Positions 41,458-49,797 of a DNA stretch of 64,000 bases are shown here, one piece after another. Within the stretch, counting starts at the first letter, position 1. The number at the start of each line of letters is the position of its first letter. This DNA is from Paenibacillus psychroresistens. GTDB lineage: Bacteria; Bacillota; Bacilli; Paenibacillales; NBRC-103111. The stretch spans positions 4,564,001-4,628,000 of the forward strand of contig NZ_CP034235.1 in NCBI RefSeq assembly GCF_009728935.1, read 5' to 3'. The position numbers and the translations under genes were made by a program. The notes beneath the pieces were generated by a model that had not been told where the DNA came from, made no database searches, and saw nothing but the letters and a program-made list of their open reading frames with translations.

Positions 41458-43122
41458 TCAGACTATGGCTCTTTTCCTGCGTGCTAGCATTAAAGACAGT
41501 GGGAAGATGCCTAAGGTAACAATAGCAAGTGCGTAAAGGCATATCTGAAAAGAATCTGCGTAATTCTCTGCATTAGCCATCTTTAAGCTTTGATTAAACA
41601 GGTTTTTGACTTCAGGTGAATCGTAATTCACAGCACAGCTTTTGGGCAAGGATGAAGGATCATTGGCTTGAACATAATCGGAATTATTGAATTGTTGCAG
41701 CACTAAGCTGCTCTCATCTGCTTTTACCTGGATCACAGATAAACTTTGCTGCAGCATTGGAGCTATTTTACCATTGACCGCTGCGGTATGACTCCCCATA
41801 GAATTAAGCAATAGAACTCCGATTAATACTATACCAAGAGCATAAGAGGTTTGTATTCCTGTGGTTAGGATACCCGAGGCAGAACCAACATCTGTTCCGC
41901 GAATTTTCGAGAGCACTGAATTCGTTAAAGGTGCCGCTATCATTCCTTGGCCTACACCCAGTAAGAAGAGTGCTGGAATCCATTCATAGCCTGCAAAATC
42001 AATCCCCGTTGCTTTCACAGATAAAGCTAGAGCGATATAACCTGCGAAAGTAAGTATCGATCCAATGGTCAGTGTATAGGCGCCAAATCTGGCAATGGCT
42101 TTGGCTGTATATAAGGAAGCAAGAAAGTAACCAATTCCCATCGGAAGTATCACTAGCCCCGCCTTGAGCGCCGCAAAGCCCAGCCCTATTTGCAAAAAGT
42201 AAGCCATAATGAGGAAAAAAGCTCCCTGTGCTGAGTACAATAAAATCGCAATTAGCATACCCACTGTAAACAGCTTTTGCTGAAATAACTGCACGTTCAT
42301 AAAAGGAACCCCGCCCTTTCTAGTTACCCGTTTCTCATACCACACAAAACCAATTAAAACCGGCAATGATAAGATTAAGACTAGATTTAAGCTCAACGGC
42401 CAGCCTTCTTTTTGCCCCTGTACAAGCGGATAGATCAGCATCAATAAGCCTCCTGCAACACTAAATGCACCGATCCAATCGAGTTTAGCGTGCTCCGAGC
42501 TTTTACTTTCATTTATAAACGGGATCAGCAGCATAATTAGAATGCCAACGGCAACACTAAAGAAGAAAACCATTCTCCATTCCAGTCCCCATGGGTTCCA
42601 GCGCATTAAGACGCCGCCAATGACTTGCCCTGTTGTTGCTGCAATACCCTGTGCTGCTCCATACATCCCAAATATGGCTCCACGTTTTTCCGCTGCATAG
42701 TTAACTTGGATTAGTGATAATACCTGCGGAGCAATCATCGCTGCACTTAAGCCTTGTAGAATTCGAAAAACAATCAGCATATTAACATCAACAGCAAGTC
42801 CACAGATTAACGAAGTAAGCGTAAAACCAGCCATTCCGATGAATAGGATTTTTTTACGTCCGAAGCGATCTCCAAGTCTTCCACCTATTATCAGAGCAAC
42901 TGCATAGGATAAGGTATAACCTGCTACGACGAATTGCAGGCTGGAGAAGCTCGATTGCAGTCCACGCTGAATCGATGGTGTCGCCACATTAACTATAAAA
43001 ACATTCACTACAGCCATAAACACAGAAAGCAAAAGTACCGTAAGCAAAATTAGCGAATTCGGACGATCATCAGCTTTTACTGCTTGTTGTTTCAGCATAG
43101 TGGAATTGAGGTTAATAGACAT
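41458..43122 (-). CDS. DHA2-family (EmrB/QacA) multidrug efflux transporter
   Basis: 554 residues with about 14 membrane helices. The first half carries GGRLGDRFGRKKILFIG (MFS motif A), RILQGLSAAMIAPQ (motif B) and AQGIAATTGQVIGGVLM (motif C). A long extracytoplasmic loop (about residues 440-510) precedes the last helix. The DHA2 family exports lipophilic drugs by proton antiport. I start at 43122, with GAAGGAG 8 nt upstream; readings begun further upstream would cross the TetR operators. Divergent TetR control is evident. Confidence 0.92.
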   Translation of the reverse strand: MSINLNSTMLKQQAVKADDRPNSLILLTVLLLSVFMAVVNVFIVNVATPSIQRGLQSSFSSLQFVVAGYTLSYAVALIIGGRLGDRFGRKKILFIGMAGFTLTSLICGLAVDVNMLIVFRILQGLSAAMIAPQVLSLIQVNYAAEKRGAIFGMYGAAQGIAATTGQVIGGVLMRWNPWGLEWRMVFFFSVAVGILIMLLIPFINESKSSEHAKLDWIGAFSVAGGLLMLIYPLVQGQKEGWPLSLNLVLILSLPVLIGFVWYEKRVTRKGGVPFMNVQLFQQKLFTVGMLIAILLYSAQGAFFLIMAYFLQIGLGFAALKAGLVILPMGIGYFLASLYTAKAIARFGAYTLTIGSILTFAGYIALALSVKATGIDFAGYEWIPALFLLGVGQGMIAAPLTNSVLSKIRGTDVGSASGILTTGIQTSYALGIVLIGVLLLNSMGSHTAAVNGKIAPMLQQSLSVIQVKADESSLVLQQFNNSDYVQANDPSSLPKSCAVNYDSPEVKNLFNQSLKMANAENYADSFQICLYALAIVTLGIFPLSLMLARRKRAIV

Positions 43123-43190
43123 GGTATATTCTCCTTCGAAATCGTTTATTTCATTTGACAGCATCAGGTCAATTCCATTATATTGGAGTA

Positions 43191-43236
43191 GACAGATCTG
43201 TCTCATGCATAACCGTATGATACAGACAGATCTGTA
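43191..43236. promoter_or_regulatory. Paired TetR operators GACAGATCTGTM
   Basis: A perfect 12-bp palindrome GACAGATCTGTC (43191-43202) and a near copy GACAGATCTGTA (43225-43236) stand 34 bp apart between the efflux gene and the TetR gene. The second lies just upstream of TATAAT at 43256-43261. Confidence 0.75.
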
Positions 43237-43278
43237 CCATGTCAACTATTTTTTTTATAATGGGAGTGAATCAACGTT

Positions 43279-43869
43279 ATGGAGAAAAAAGAATCGGCTA
43301 AAGACCGGATTTTACAGGTGGCCTCCGAGTTGTTTTATTATGAAGGTATTAGAGCTGTCGGTATTGATCGAATCATTGCTGAATCCGAGGTTGCTAAAGC
43401 CAGCTTTTATCGGAACTTTGCAACTAAAGACGATCTGGTTGTTGCCTTTCTAGAGCAGCGCCATGGAAGAAGCTTAGCAAGAGTTGCTGATGCAAAAAAC
43501 TCTCACCCAAACGATCCAAGTGAACAATTGCGATATTTATTCGGAAGTATGGCAGCACGAATGAAGCAACCCGATTTTCGCGGATGCCCGTTTCTAAATA
43601 CAGTTGTTGAATTTCCAAATCCAGATCATCCTGGACATATAAAGGCTATATCCTGCAGGCAGGCTCTTTGGGTAGATGTCATTCAAATGGCACGAGATGC
43701 TGGAGCTGTAGATCCAGATGAGCTAGCCGCCCAGCTTGAGGTGCTGTATAATGGAGCTGTTATGATGGCTTATGTCCATAAAACCTTTTACAATCCAGAT
43801 CATTTTTACAAAGCTGTATTATTGTTGATTAAAGACCAAGTGCCTGATTTTGAAATTATAAAATCATAA
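43279..43869 (+). CDS. TetR-family transcriptional regulator
   Basis: 196 residues. The N-terminal HTH (about 8-55) has ILQVASELFYYEGIRAVGIDRIIAESEVAKASFYRNFATKDDLV, the TetR pattern. The C-terminal ligand domain contains FRGCPFLNTVVEF, as in YxaF/LmrA-like repressors. GGGAG precedes the ATG at a long spacing. It is divergent from the efflux pump and followed 19 nt later by an ankyrin gene. Confidence 0.94.
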   Translation: MEKKESAKDRILQVASELFYYEGIRAVGIDRIIAESEVAKASFYRNFATKDDLVVAFLEQRHGRSLARVADAKNSHPNDPSEQLRYLFGSMAARMKQPDFRGCPFLNTVVEFPNPDHPGHIKAISCRQALWVDVIQMARDAGAVDPDELAAQLEVLYNGAVMMAYVHKTFYNPDHFYKAVLLLIKDQVPDFEIIKS

Positions 43870-43888
43870 CTTATTGGAGGGATAATCG

Positions 43889-44416
43889 ATGGAACTGCAT
43901 GAAAAAATCGATGAAGTTTCACAAGCAGCGCAGCTAGGAGATGCTACACGGCTGCGAGAAATTCTAGAAATTCAACCCACCTTGGTCAACACAGAGAATG
44001 CAGATGGACTTACCCCATTGGGTTATGCTGCCCATTATGGCCATATCGAAACCGTAAAAGTTTTACTCCAATACGGAGCGGATCCTAATGTGCTCTCTCA
44101 CTCCACAATTACCTACATCCCTTCAAATACGGCTTTGCATACTGCCATTGCAGGTAAACGCAGTTTAGAAGTGATTCAAATGCTGCTAAACTACAAGGCT
44201 TCTCCTGCTATATTGGACAGCAATGGTTATACAAGTCTTCATGTTGCAGCATTTCACGATGATAATGAAACGATCGTCCGCTTATTGCTTGAGCATGGTG
44301 CTCCACTTGATGCCAAGACCAACGACGGGAAAACAGCTCTCGTTATTGCAGTGGAGCAATCGAACTTTAACATAGCTAAGCTCCTACAGTTGAACGAAAC
44401 AGAAAGCTCACTTTAG
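43889..44416 (+). CDS. Ankyrin-repeat protein
   Basis: 175 residues with about four ankyrin repeats (LTPLGYAAHYGHIETVKVLLQYGADPN, YTSLHVAAFHDDNETIVRLLLEHGAP). No signal peptide, so a cytoplasmic protein-binding scaffold is likely. GGAGGG precedes the ATG. It is transcribed with the TetR regulator; whether it modulates that regulator is unknown. A terminator follows. Confidence 0.92.
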   Translation: MELHEKIDEVSQAAQLGDATRLREILEIQPTLVNTENADGLTPLGYAAHYGHIETVKVLLQYGADPNVLSHSTITYIPSNTALHTAIAGKRSLEVIQMLLNYKASPAILDSNGYTSLHVAAFHDDNETIVRLLLEHGAPLDAKTNDGKTALVIAVEQSNFNIAKLLQLNETESSL

Positions 44417-44432
44417 CAATCAGCACATATAA

Positions 44433-44473
44433 AAAAGACTAGCTGCCTTAATTAAAGGCGTTGCTAGTCTTTT
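44433..44473. terminator. Bidirectional terminator after the ankyrin gene
   Basis: AAAAGACTAGC (44433-44443) pairs with GCTAGTCTTTT (44463-44473), with inner pairing of GCCTT and AAAGGC. Confidence 0.85.
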
Positions 44474-44477
44474 AAAT

Positions 44478-45344
44478 TTAACCAATATGCTCCGGACGAT
44501 TAGCTAACCAATCTTCAAGTGTTGCTACTCGTTCTGGGCTTTTGGCGCTGCGAGCCAAGAACCCTGCTCCATGCTGCACCATTGGGTCTTGGTCAGTAGG
44601 CTGATACCTTAGATCTACACTCCAACGAACCTCATCGGATTGATTAGGTGTTGACATATGCAAGCAACGGTCATTGAAAAGAATAGCGCTACCGGCAGAA
44701 ACTGGCATAGCAACCGTTTGTGTTTTACCAAGCTGGCTTTCATGCAGGGCTGTGTAACCCGTTCCGGTTGTTTCCTCTGTATGCCATTTCAATACGCGTT
44801 TACGATGGGTTTTTGGTTTAATATGCAAGCAGCCATTTATCTCGTTGGCATCCACCAATGGAATCCAAACCGTAATCACTGGATTGGCATTAGCGTCCGG
44901 CCAGTAAGATTTATCCTGGTGCCAAGGCACGGCACCTGCGGCTACTTTAGGTATCTTCGGCCTTGTATTATAAACGGGATTTGAGAAAAGCTCACTGCCG
45001 ATTAAGGACTCTACTGCATCTAATATTTTTGGATTACTCATTAAGTGATAATAACCCTCGAACCGATCTCTCCAGCTGCGGCCATAGTTTAAGAAATCTT
45101 CAGCAGATAAATCCTTAACTAACTCCGCCAACCGTTTATTAAATGGAGAATCCTCTAGTTTATCTGTAATTAAACCATCACGCACCAGCTCGTCAGCTAT
45201 TAGTGATACTTTATAATTCATTGCCGCTTTGGCAGGGGCTAAATCCATTTCGTTTAATAAATTAGGAATAATTAAATAACCCTCTTCATTATAAAAATCA
45301 ATCTGCTCTTTGCTCAAACTTCCGATTAAAGTGGATGCCTTCAT
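44478..45344 (-). CDS. PhyH-family Fe(II)/2-oxoglutarate dioxygenase
   Basis: 288 residues of the phytanoyl-CoA dioxygenase family. The metal-binding H-x-D is in AVPWHQDKSYWPD, the distal His in LFNDRCLHMSTPN, and the 2-oxoglutarate Arg follows in RWSVDLRYQPTD. Bacterial members hydroxylate diverse small molecules; the substrate is not readable. A divergent AraC regulator lies 172 nt away and probably controls it. Confidence 0.92.
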   Translation of the reverse strand: MKASTLIGSLSKEQIDFYNEEGYLIIPNLLNEMDLAPAKAAMNYKVSLIADELVRDGLITDKLEDSPFNKRLAELVKDLSAEDFLNYGRSWRDRFEGYYHLMSNPKILDAVESLIGSELFSNPVYNTRPKIPKVAAGAVPWHQDKSYWPDANANPVITVWIPLVDANEINGCLHIKPKTHRKRVLKWHTEETTGTGYTALHESQLGKTQTVAMPVSAGSAILFNDRCLHMSTPNQSDEVRWSVDLRYQPTDQDPMVQHGAGFLARSAKSPERVATLEDWLANRPEHIG

Positions 45345-45516
45345 ACTAATCCCTCCAAAATTTCTTTTGATTATAGAATTATTTTAGCACTTGATTGCTA
45401 TCCCGTATTTAGAAGGATGTTCAGTTATTGATCATTTTCTCCGGTCATTTTTCTTTTGTCTATGTTATTCGTGATATACTAATACTAATAAATAGATTGA
45501 GAAAGTAGTGTAAACC

Positions 45517-46374
45517 ATGCTCGCATTGTTAACTATGAATCCCTTTGTCCGAGTTGCTCACTTTTATCAATTTTCCTTTTTTAAAAATGCCAGTGAAAGC
45601 AATCGGATAGGTTATTGTTATGCCTTTCATCTGATTGATGCTGGAAAAGGAACAGTAACGATTGCCGATCAATCCTTTCCAGTTAAAAAAGGCGATTTGC
45701 TCTATATTCCACCTGAGCTGCCTCATGCATTTTACTCAGATCCTTCCCATCCGCTTGCATCCTACAACATTTATTGTGAGTTATGGTCTGCTGAACCTTT
45801 AATAACCAAAATTCATTTGGTTTGGGCTCCTACGCAGTTTGATCCAACCCTGTTGACTATGGTTAAACTTGATACGGAGTTGGAAAAACTGCCTAACTTT
45901 ATACAGCTGCAACATCATGTTACGATAATTGAGCTTTTCGCTCAGATTGTTCGTCATTATGAGAATCATGAGCATTACGCTTCAGAAATCGCTAACACAC
46001 TTTTGAAAGCCTTCATCATGCAGCTGGTGCAGCTTAATTCTCAAAGCTCCCATATGGACTATCGGATTAAACCGATTATTGAGCGGATAGATAGGGAAGC
46101 TAATTTAGGGTCACACTATGAGGACTGGCTGGAGGAAAGCCGTTTGGGAAAAACACAATTCCATGAATTATTTAAGCTAGCGACTGGCTTGTCACCTAAA
46201 GCTTATTGGACTAAGGCTATTATGAAACAAGCTTCTGTGATTTTGTGGGAGAGCAATCAATCGATCACCTCGATTGCCGAGAATTTGGGCTACTCCTCCA
46301 TCCATCATTTCACCAAGCAGTTCAGTGCTTTTTATGGAGTTTCTCCCTCCGAATTCCGCAAACGCAAACTATAG
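45517..46374 (+). CDS. AraC-family regulator beside the PhyH gene
   Basis: 285 residues: an N-terminal cupin (about 10-110; IADQSFPVKKGDLLYIPPELPHAF, a metal- or ligand-binding type sequence) and a C-terminal AraC domain (IAENLGYSSIHHFTKQFSAFYGVSPSEFRKRK). It is divergent from the dioxygenase gene. It ends 5 nt before the stop of the ECF fusion gene on the other strand. Confidence 0.94.
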   Translation: MLALLTMNPFVRVAHFYQFSFFKNASESNRIGYCYAFHLIDAGKGTVTIADQSFPVKKGDLLYIPPELPHAFYSDPSHPLASYNIYCELWSAEPLITKIHLVWAPTQFDPTLLTMVKLDTELEKLPNFIQLQHHVTIIELFAQIVRHYENHEHYASEIANTLLKAFIMQLVQLNSQSSHMDYRIKPIIERIDREANLGSHYEDWLEESRLGKTQFHELFKLATGLSPKAYWTKAIMKQASVILWESNQSITSIAENLGYSSIHHFTKQFSAFYGVSPSEFRKRKL

Positions 46375-46379
46375 ATTAA

Positions 46380-48152
46380 TTAAGTTAACTTAGCAATTAA
46401 TATTAAAAAAACTAAAATGGTTATGGCGACTAAAACTAATTTATAATCAGCTTTCTGAAAAACCAAACGAAATACACGCGTCTCTTTACGACCTGCAAGT
46501 CCTATACCACGAATAATAAGAATAAGCGATAACAATTCACCTAAGCGGATTAGCGACATTAAATAGGGAATCACTGTCATTCGCAGTCCACGAATTGGAA
46601 CTCGTCCTGGACGAACCGCATATTTGCCGCGAGCAGCCGCTATACGCGCAAATTTCTCCCACTCATACGTGAGCAAAGGCAGAAATCGGATCATTAATGC
46701 AGCAGTTAAAGCAAACTGCTCAATCGGCAAGCGCAAATAACGTAGCCCCTTTAATCCTTGCTCTAGTGCACGTTTTAAATGTAGATGATTAATATTAGAA
46801 AGCAGTACAAATCCAATCAGCATAATCATCACCAAACGGCTGAAATGATAAAACGTTGCCACCGCTGGTCTGAATGCAAAGTGTACTTGGGGAGTTATCT
46901 GCCACAATAAGCCCGTAACTTCATTAGATTGCGCCACTGACCCAACCATATCTCCAATAATAACACCAGAGAAAATCGCAGCAACTCCTGTAAATATAGC
47001 TAATCCGATCGCCGGTCTAGACCAAAGCTTATAAGGTACCTTAGTGAACTGGATAATTCCTAATGTAATTATTGCTGCTATCCCCCACCCGACCCAGTTT
47101 GTCTGCCAAAGCAGACCACTCGAAATAAGAATATAGGTTAACCAGATCGCGCGCGGATCAAAGCCCTTCATTGGCGTACTGCGTTTTATTACTTGTCTGA
47201 GTGGATTTTCGCTAGTTTCATCCGCTAGATTGTAATTAATCCTTGGCGAACGTTCTTCTGAATCAGGTTTTATTGCTTTTTCTCCGTTTAAATTGCTATT
47301 CGAATTTACTAACTGTTTTGCAATTGATTCTGCTGTATGAATTGCATTTGGCCAAGCATTGGGTACATTAAACCCAGCTTCTTGGAGCATTCGTTGTGTT
47401 TCCATGGATGCGGGAAGTGCAAGTCCAGAAGCCTCTAAAAGCTCTGGCTGTTTAAGAAGCGCAGAGGGTGATCCACTCCAGATTAATTGCCCAGCTTGGA
47501 TAAAAACCAAATGATCAGCTGTTTCAATCAAGCCTTCCAAATCATGAGTGACCACTATCGTACCTTTACCAGAGGCCTTTCTCAACTCTAATTGCTGACA
47601 TAGCTGAGCTACTCCAACCGAATCAACACCCGAAGTTGGCTCGTCGAGCAATAACCATTCAGGTGCAGTTGCTTCTAATAGAGCCAGCGTCAACCGACGC
47701 TTCTGACCACCGCTAAGCTTGAATGGATCCTGCTTTAGCCAATCATCAGAACCTTGTTGGGGCAAAAAGGATGCTTCGCTAATACGCTGCTTCTTCTGTA
47801 CGGTTGTTAGTCGATAGGGGCGCAAGTTATAGTTGAATTCAGCTTCAACCGTTTGAGCGAAAAGCTGCTGCTCAGGATGCTGGAAGCCTGTTCCTAGCAG
47901 CAGCATAGCCTGCCGTTGTAATTTCCTGTTTGTTTGCGAGCCTTTCCAAAGAGGCCTAGCTCCGATAAACACATTCCCCTGAACAATTTCACGTAATCCA
48001 GACAATGCCTCAAGCAGCATCGTCTTCCCGCTTCCGCTGCGTCCAAGAATTAAAGTCACGGATCCAGCTCGAAATTCGTGATTAACCTCCTGTAACACAA
48101 GCTTACCATCCACTTGAATGGAAACATCTACAGCTTTTAAATCACTTGACAA
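46380..48152 (-). CDS. ECF transporter ATPase fused to the transmembrane (T) subunit
   Basis: 590 residues in two parts. Residues about 1-250 are an ECF-type ABC ATPase: Walker A GRSGSGKT, Q-loop GTGFQHPEQQLF, signature LSGGQKRRL, Walker B LLLDEPTSGVDS, H-loop VTHDLE. After a Ser/Asn/Glu-rich linker (about 250-330) come about six membrane helices with the CbiQ/EcfT pattern, including IRFLPLLTYEWEKFARIAAARGK (an Arg/Ala-rich coupling helix with the ARG motif). So ATPase and T subunit are one chain, which is unusual. It overlaps the upstream ATPase gene by 11 nt. Confidence 0.9.
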   Translation of the reverse strand: MSSDLKAVDVSIQVDGKLVLQEVNHEFRAGSVTLILGRSGSGKTMLLEALSGLREIVQGNVFIGARPLWKGSQTNRKLQRQAMLLLGTGFQHPEQQLFAQTVEAEFNYNLRPYRLTTVQKKQRISEASFLPQQGSDDWLKQDPFKLSGGQKRRLTLALLEATAPEWLLLDEPTSGVDSVGVAQLCQQLELRKASGKGTIVVTHDLEGLIETADHLVFIQAGQLIWSGSPSALLKQPELLEASGLALPASMETQRMLQEAGFNVPNAWPNAIHTAESIAKQLVNSNSNLNGEKAIKPDSEERSPRINYNLADETSENPLRQVIKRSTPMKGFDPRAIWLTYILISSGLLWQTNWVGWGIAAIITLGIIQFTKVPYKLWSRPAIGLAIFTGVAAIFSGVIIGDMVGSVAQSNEVTGLLWQITPQVHFAFRPAVATFYHFSRLVMIMLIGFVLLSNINHLHLKRALEQGLKGLRYLRLPIEQFALTAALMIRFLPLLTYEWEKFARIAAARGKYAVRPGRVPIRGLRMTVIPYLMSLIRLGELLSLILIIRGIGLAGRKETRVFRLVFQKADYKLVLVAITILVFLILIAKLT

Positions 48153-48987
48153 GATAACTCACCGCCTCAACTAATTGCTCACTTGTTAACGGCAAGGTTG
48201 GGAGCTGAATGCCCTTTAGCTTTAATTCATGGGCTACTTGAATAGGATATGGAAGTGTAAATCCAAGCTCTTCACAAGGTGTTTTTATAAGCGTTGTATG
48301 ATTTAAATCAAACGTTGATCCACGATAAAAAAACGCAGTCGTAGAATCGTCATAGCTAATTTTTCCTGACTCTAGAGCAATTACGCGTTCTCCAAAGCTG
48401 AGATCTTCTATATGATGAGTCAGCCAAACTACAGCAGTGCCTTGTTGATTTATTGTTTTTGCTGCTGCCAGTACTTGCTGTCGCGACGTCGAATCCAGCA
48501 TTGAAGTGGCTTCATCAAACACGATAATGGGTGTTCGCGCAGCCAAGCATCCTGCGATTGCAGCTAGCTGTTGCTGCCCGCCAGACATCTCTGCAAACGG
48601 CCGATCCTTGAGTAAATCTATACCCACTCTCTCCAAGGCTGATTGAATAATTTCAGGTATAAGCTTCACATCTTCTCCTCTTGACTCAAGCAGGAAAATC
48701 ATATCCTCCCAAGGCGTTTCACCAAACCATTGCATTTCCTGCTGCATGACATACGGAATTGGCTCGTCACCACTAAAACCTCGTTGGATAATTCCACTAG
48801 AAGCTTTGCGCACACCTGTTAATAGTTGAGCCAGAGTGGATTTACCACTCCCGTTCTTGCCAACAATACTGATCCATTCACCTTGTGAAATACACAGACT
48901 GATATCCTTAAGCAATGTTAAAGAACCGTTCTCATAAGGGACTTCAACCGTTATATCTATAAGCTGCAAATCTATTTGTAAATTCAA
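48142..48987 (-). CDS. ECF transporter ATP-binding protein, first ATPase
   Basis: 281 residues. Walker A GKNGSGKST, Q-loop YVMQQEMQWFGETPW (the ECF-type Q-loop region), signature MSGGQQQLAAIAGCL, Walker B IIVFDEATSMLDS and H-loop LTHHIED are all clear. ECF modules need two ATPase domains; the partner is the fused downstream gene. Divergent to bioY with a BirA operator between, so it belongs to a biotin uptake system. Confidence 0.93.
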   Translation of the reverse strand: MNLQIDLQLIDITVEVPYENGSLTLLKDISLCISQGEWISIVGKNGSGKSTLAQLLTGVRKASSGIIQRGFSGDEPIPYVMQQEMQWFGETPWEDMIFLLESRGEDVKLIPEIIQSALERVGIDLLKDRPFAEMSGGQQQLAAIAGCLAARTPIIVFDEATSMLDSTSRQQVLAAAKTINQQGTAVVWLTHHIEDLSFGERVIALESGKISYDDSTTAFFYRGSTFDLNHTTLIKTPCEELGFTLPYPIQVAHELKLKGIQLPTLPLTSEQLVEAVSYLVK

Positions 48988-49041
48988 AATAATCGCTCCA
49001 GATGCTTTTTTTTATAAATAGAGTATGTTACAATCGTTTAA

Positions 49042-49072
49042 TGTCAACCAGACCATAATTATTAGGTTAACA
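49042..49072. promoter_or_regulatory. BirA (biotin repressor) operator
   Basis: TGTCAACC (49042-49049) and GGTTAACA (49065-49072) are separated by exactly 15 nt, the form recognised by biotin-responsive BirA. It lies 20 bp before bioY and can also cover the divergent ATPase promoter. Confidence 0.85.
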
Positions 49073-49091
49073 AAACAAAGGGGATATATCA

Positions 49092-49664
49092 ATGCAAACT
49101 TCAAATTGGAATGTTCGCGGTTTAGTATTTACGGCTTTATTCGCAGCACTATTCATTGTTTTTAGTATCCTCAAAATTTCGCTAGGATTTACTCCTGTCC
49201 CCTTTACATTACAGAGCTTCGCTATTATGCTTGCTGGTGGTTTGTTGGGAGCACGTTATGGGTTTTACAGTATTCTTATTGTCGTGGTTCTTACGGCTTT
49301 GGGACTTCCTTTATTACACGGTGAAGGCGGAATTTCATATGTATTAGGTAAAACAGGTGGTTTCATTCTAATGTTCTCTATTTCAGCGTTATTCATTGGT
49401 TTTTTTGCCCAACGCATACGCGGTAAAGGAATTATCGCTTATATTCAGCTTTTGATTGTTATGTATGTCTTCGGTTCATTGCTGGTCTATACGTCTGGAG
49501 TTCCATGGTTCGCTCATACTGCTAATATGACATACTCCAAAGCACTTACACTTGTTTGTTACCCCTTTTTACTTCCTGATTTGTTCAAAGCCATCCTAGC
49601 AAGCGGCATAGTTCTTACAGTTCGAGAGTATGTACCTAATCTGGCCTCAAAATCGACTAAATAA
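49092..49664 (+). CDS. bioY: Biotin ECF transporter substrate-binding S component
   Basis: 190 residues with about six membrane helices. Family features include ISLGFTPVPFTLQSFAIMLAGGLLGARYG and the conserved GLPLLHGEGGISYVLGKTGGF segment. BioY captures biotin with high affinity in the membrane and hands it to the ECF module. The BirA operator upstream supports the assignment. Rightward, with a bidirectional terminator at 49771. Confidence 0.96.
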   Translation: MQTSNWNVRGLVFTALFAALFIVFSILKISLGFTPVPFTLQSFAIMLAGGLLGARYGFYSILIVVVLTALGLPLLHGEGGISYVLGKTGGFILMFSISALFIGFFAQRIRGKGIIAYIQLLIVMYVFGSLLVYTSGVPWFAHTANMTYSKALTLVCYPFLLPDLFKAILASGIVLTVREYVPNLASKSTK

Positions 49665-49769
49665 GAAAATGGCTTGAAATTCGCGACGGATAGACACTAG
49701 ACTATGAAATGCTAGCTAAGCTGCTTATTCAGGCTTCTAGCACACTATAAGCCTACAATTTAATTCACC

Positions 49770-49797
49770 AAAAAACTCCTTATTTCAGGAGTTTTTT
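49770..49797. terminator. Bidirectional terminator between bioY and the glycosylase gene
   Basis: AAAAACTCCT (49771-49780) pairs with AGGAGTTTTT (49787-49796), flanked by A and T runs. Confidence 0.85.

Noticed and set aside
43123..43245. Longer start for the efflux transporter
   Set aside because: It would extend through the TetR operators; the ATG at 43122 has a proper ribosome site.
43279..44416. TetR-ankyrin pair as toxin-antitoxin
   Set aside because: TetR has clear operators toward the efflux pump, and ankyrin proteins of this size are not toxins.
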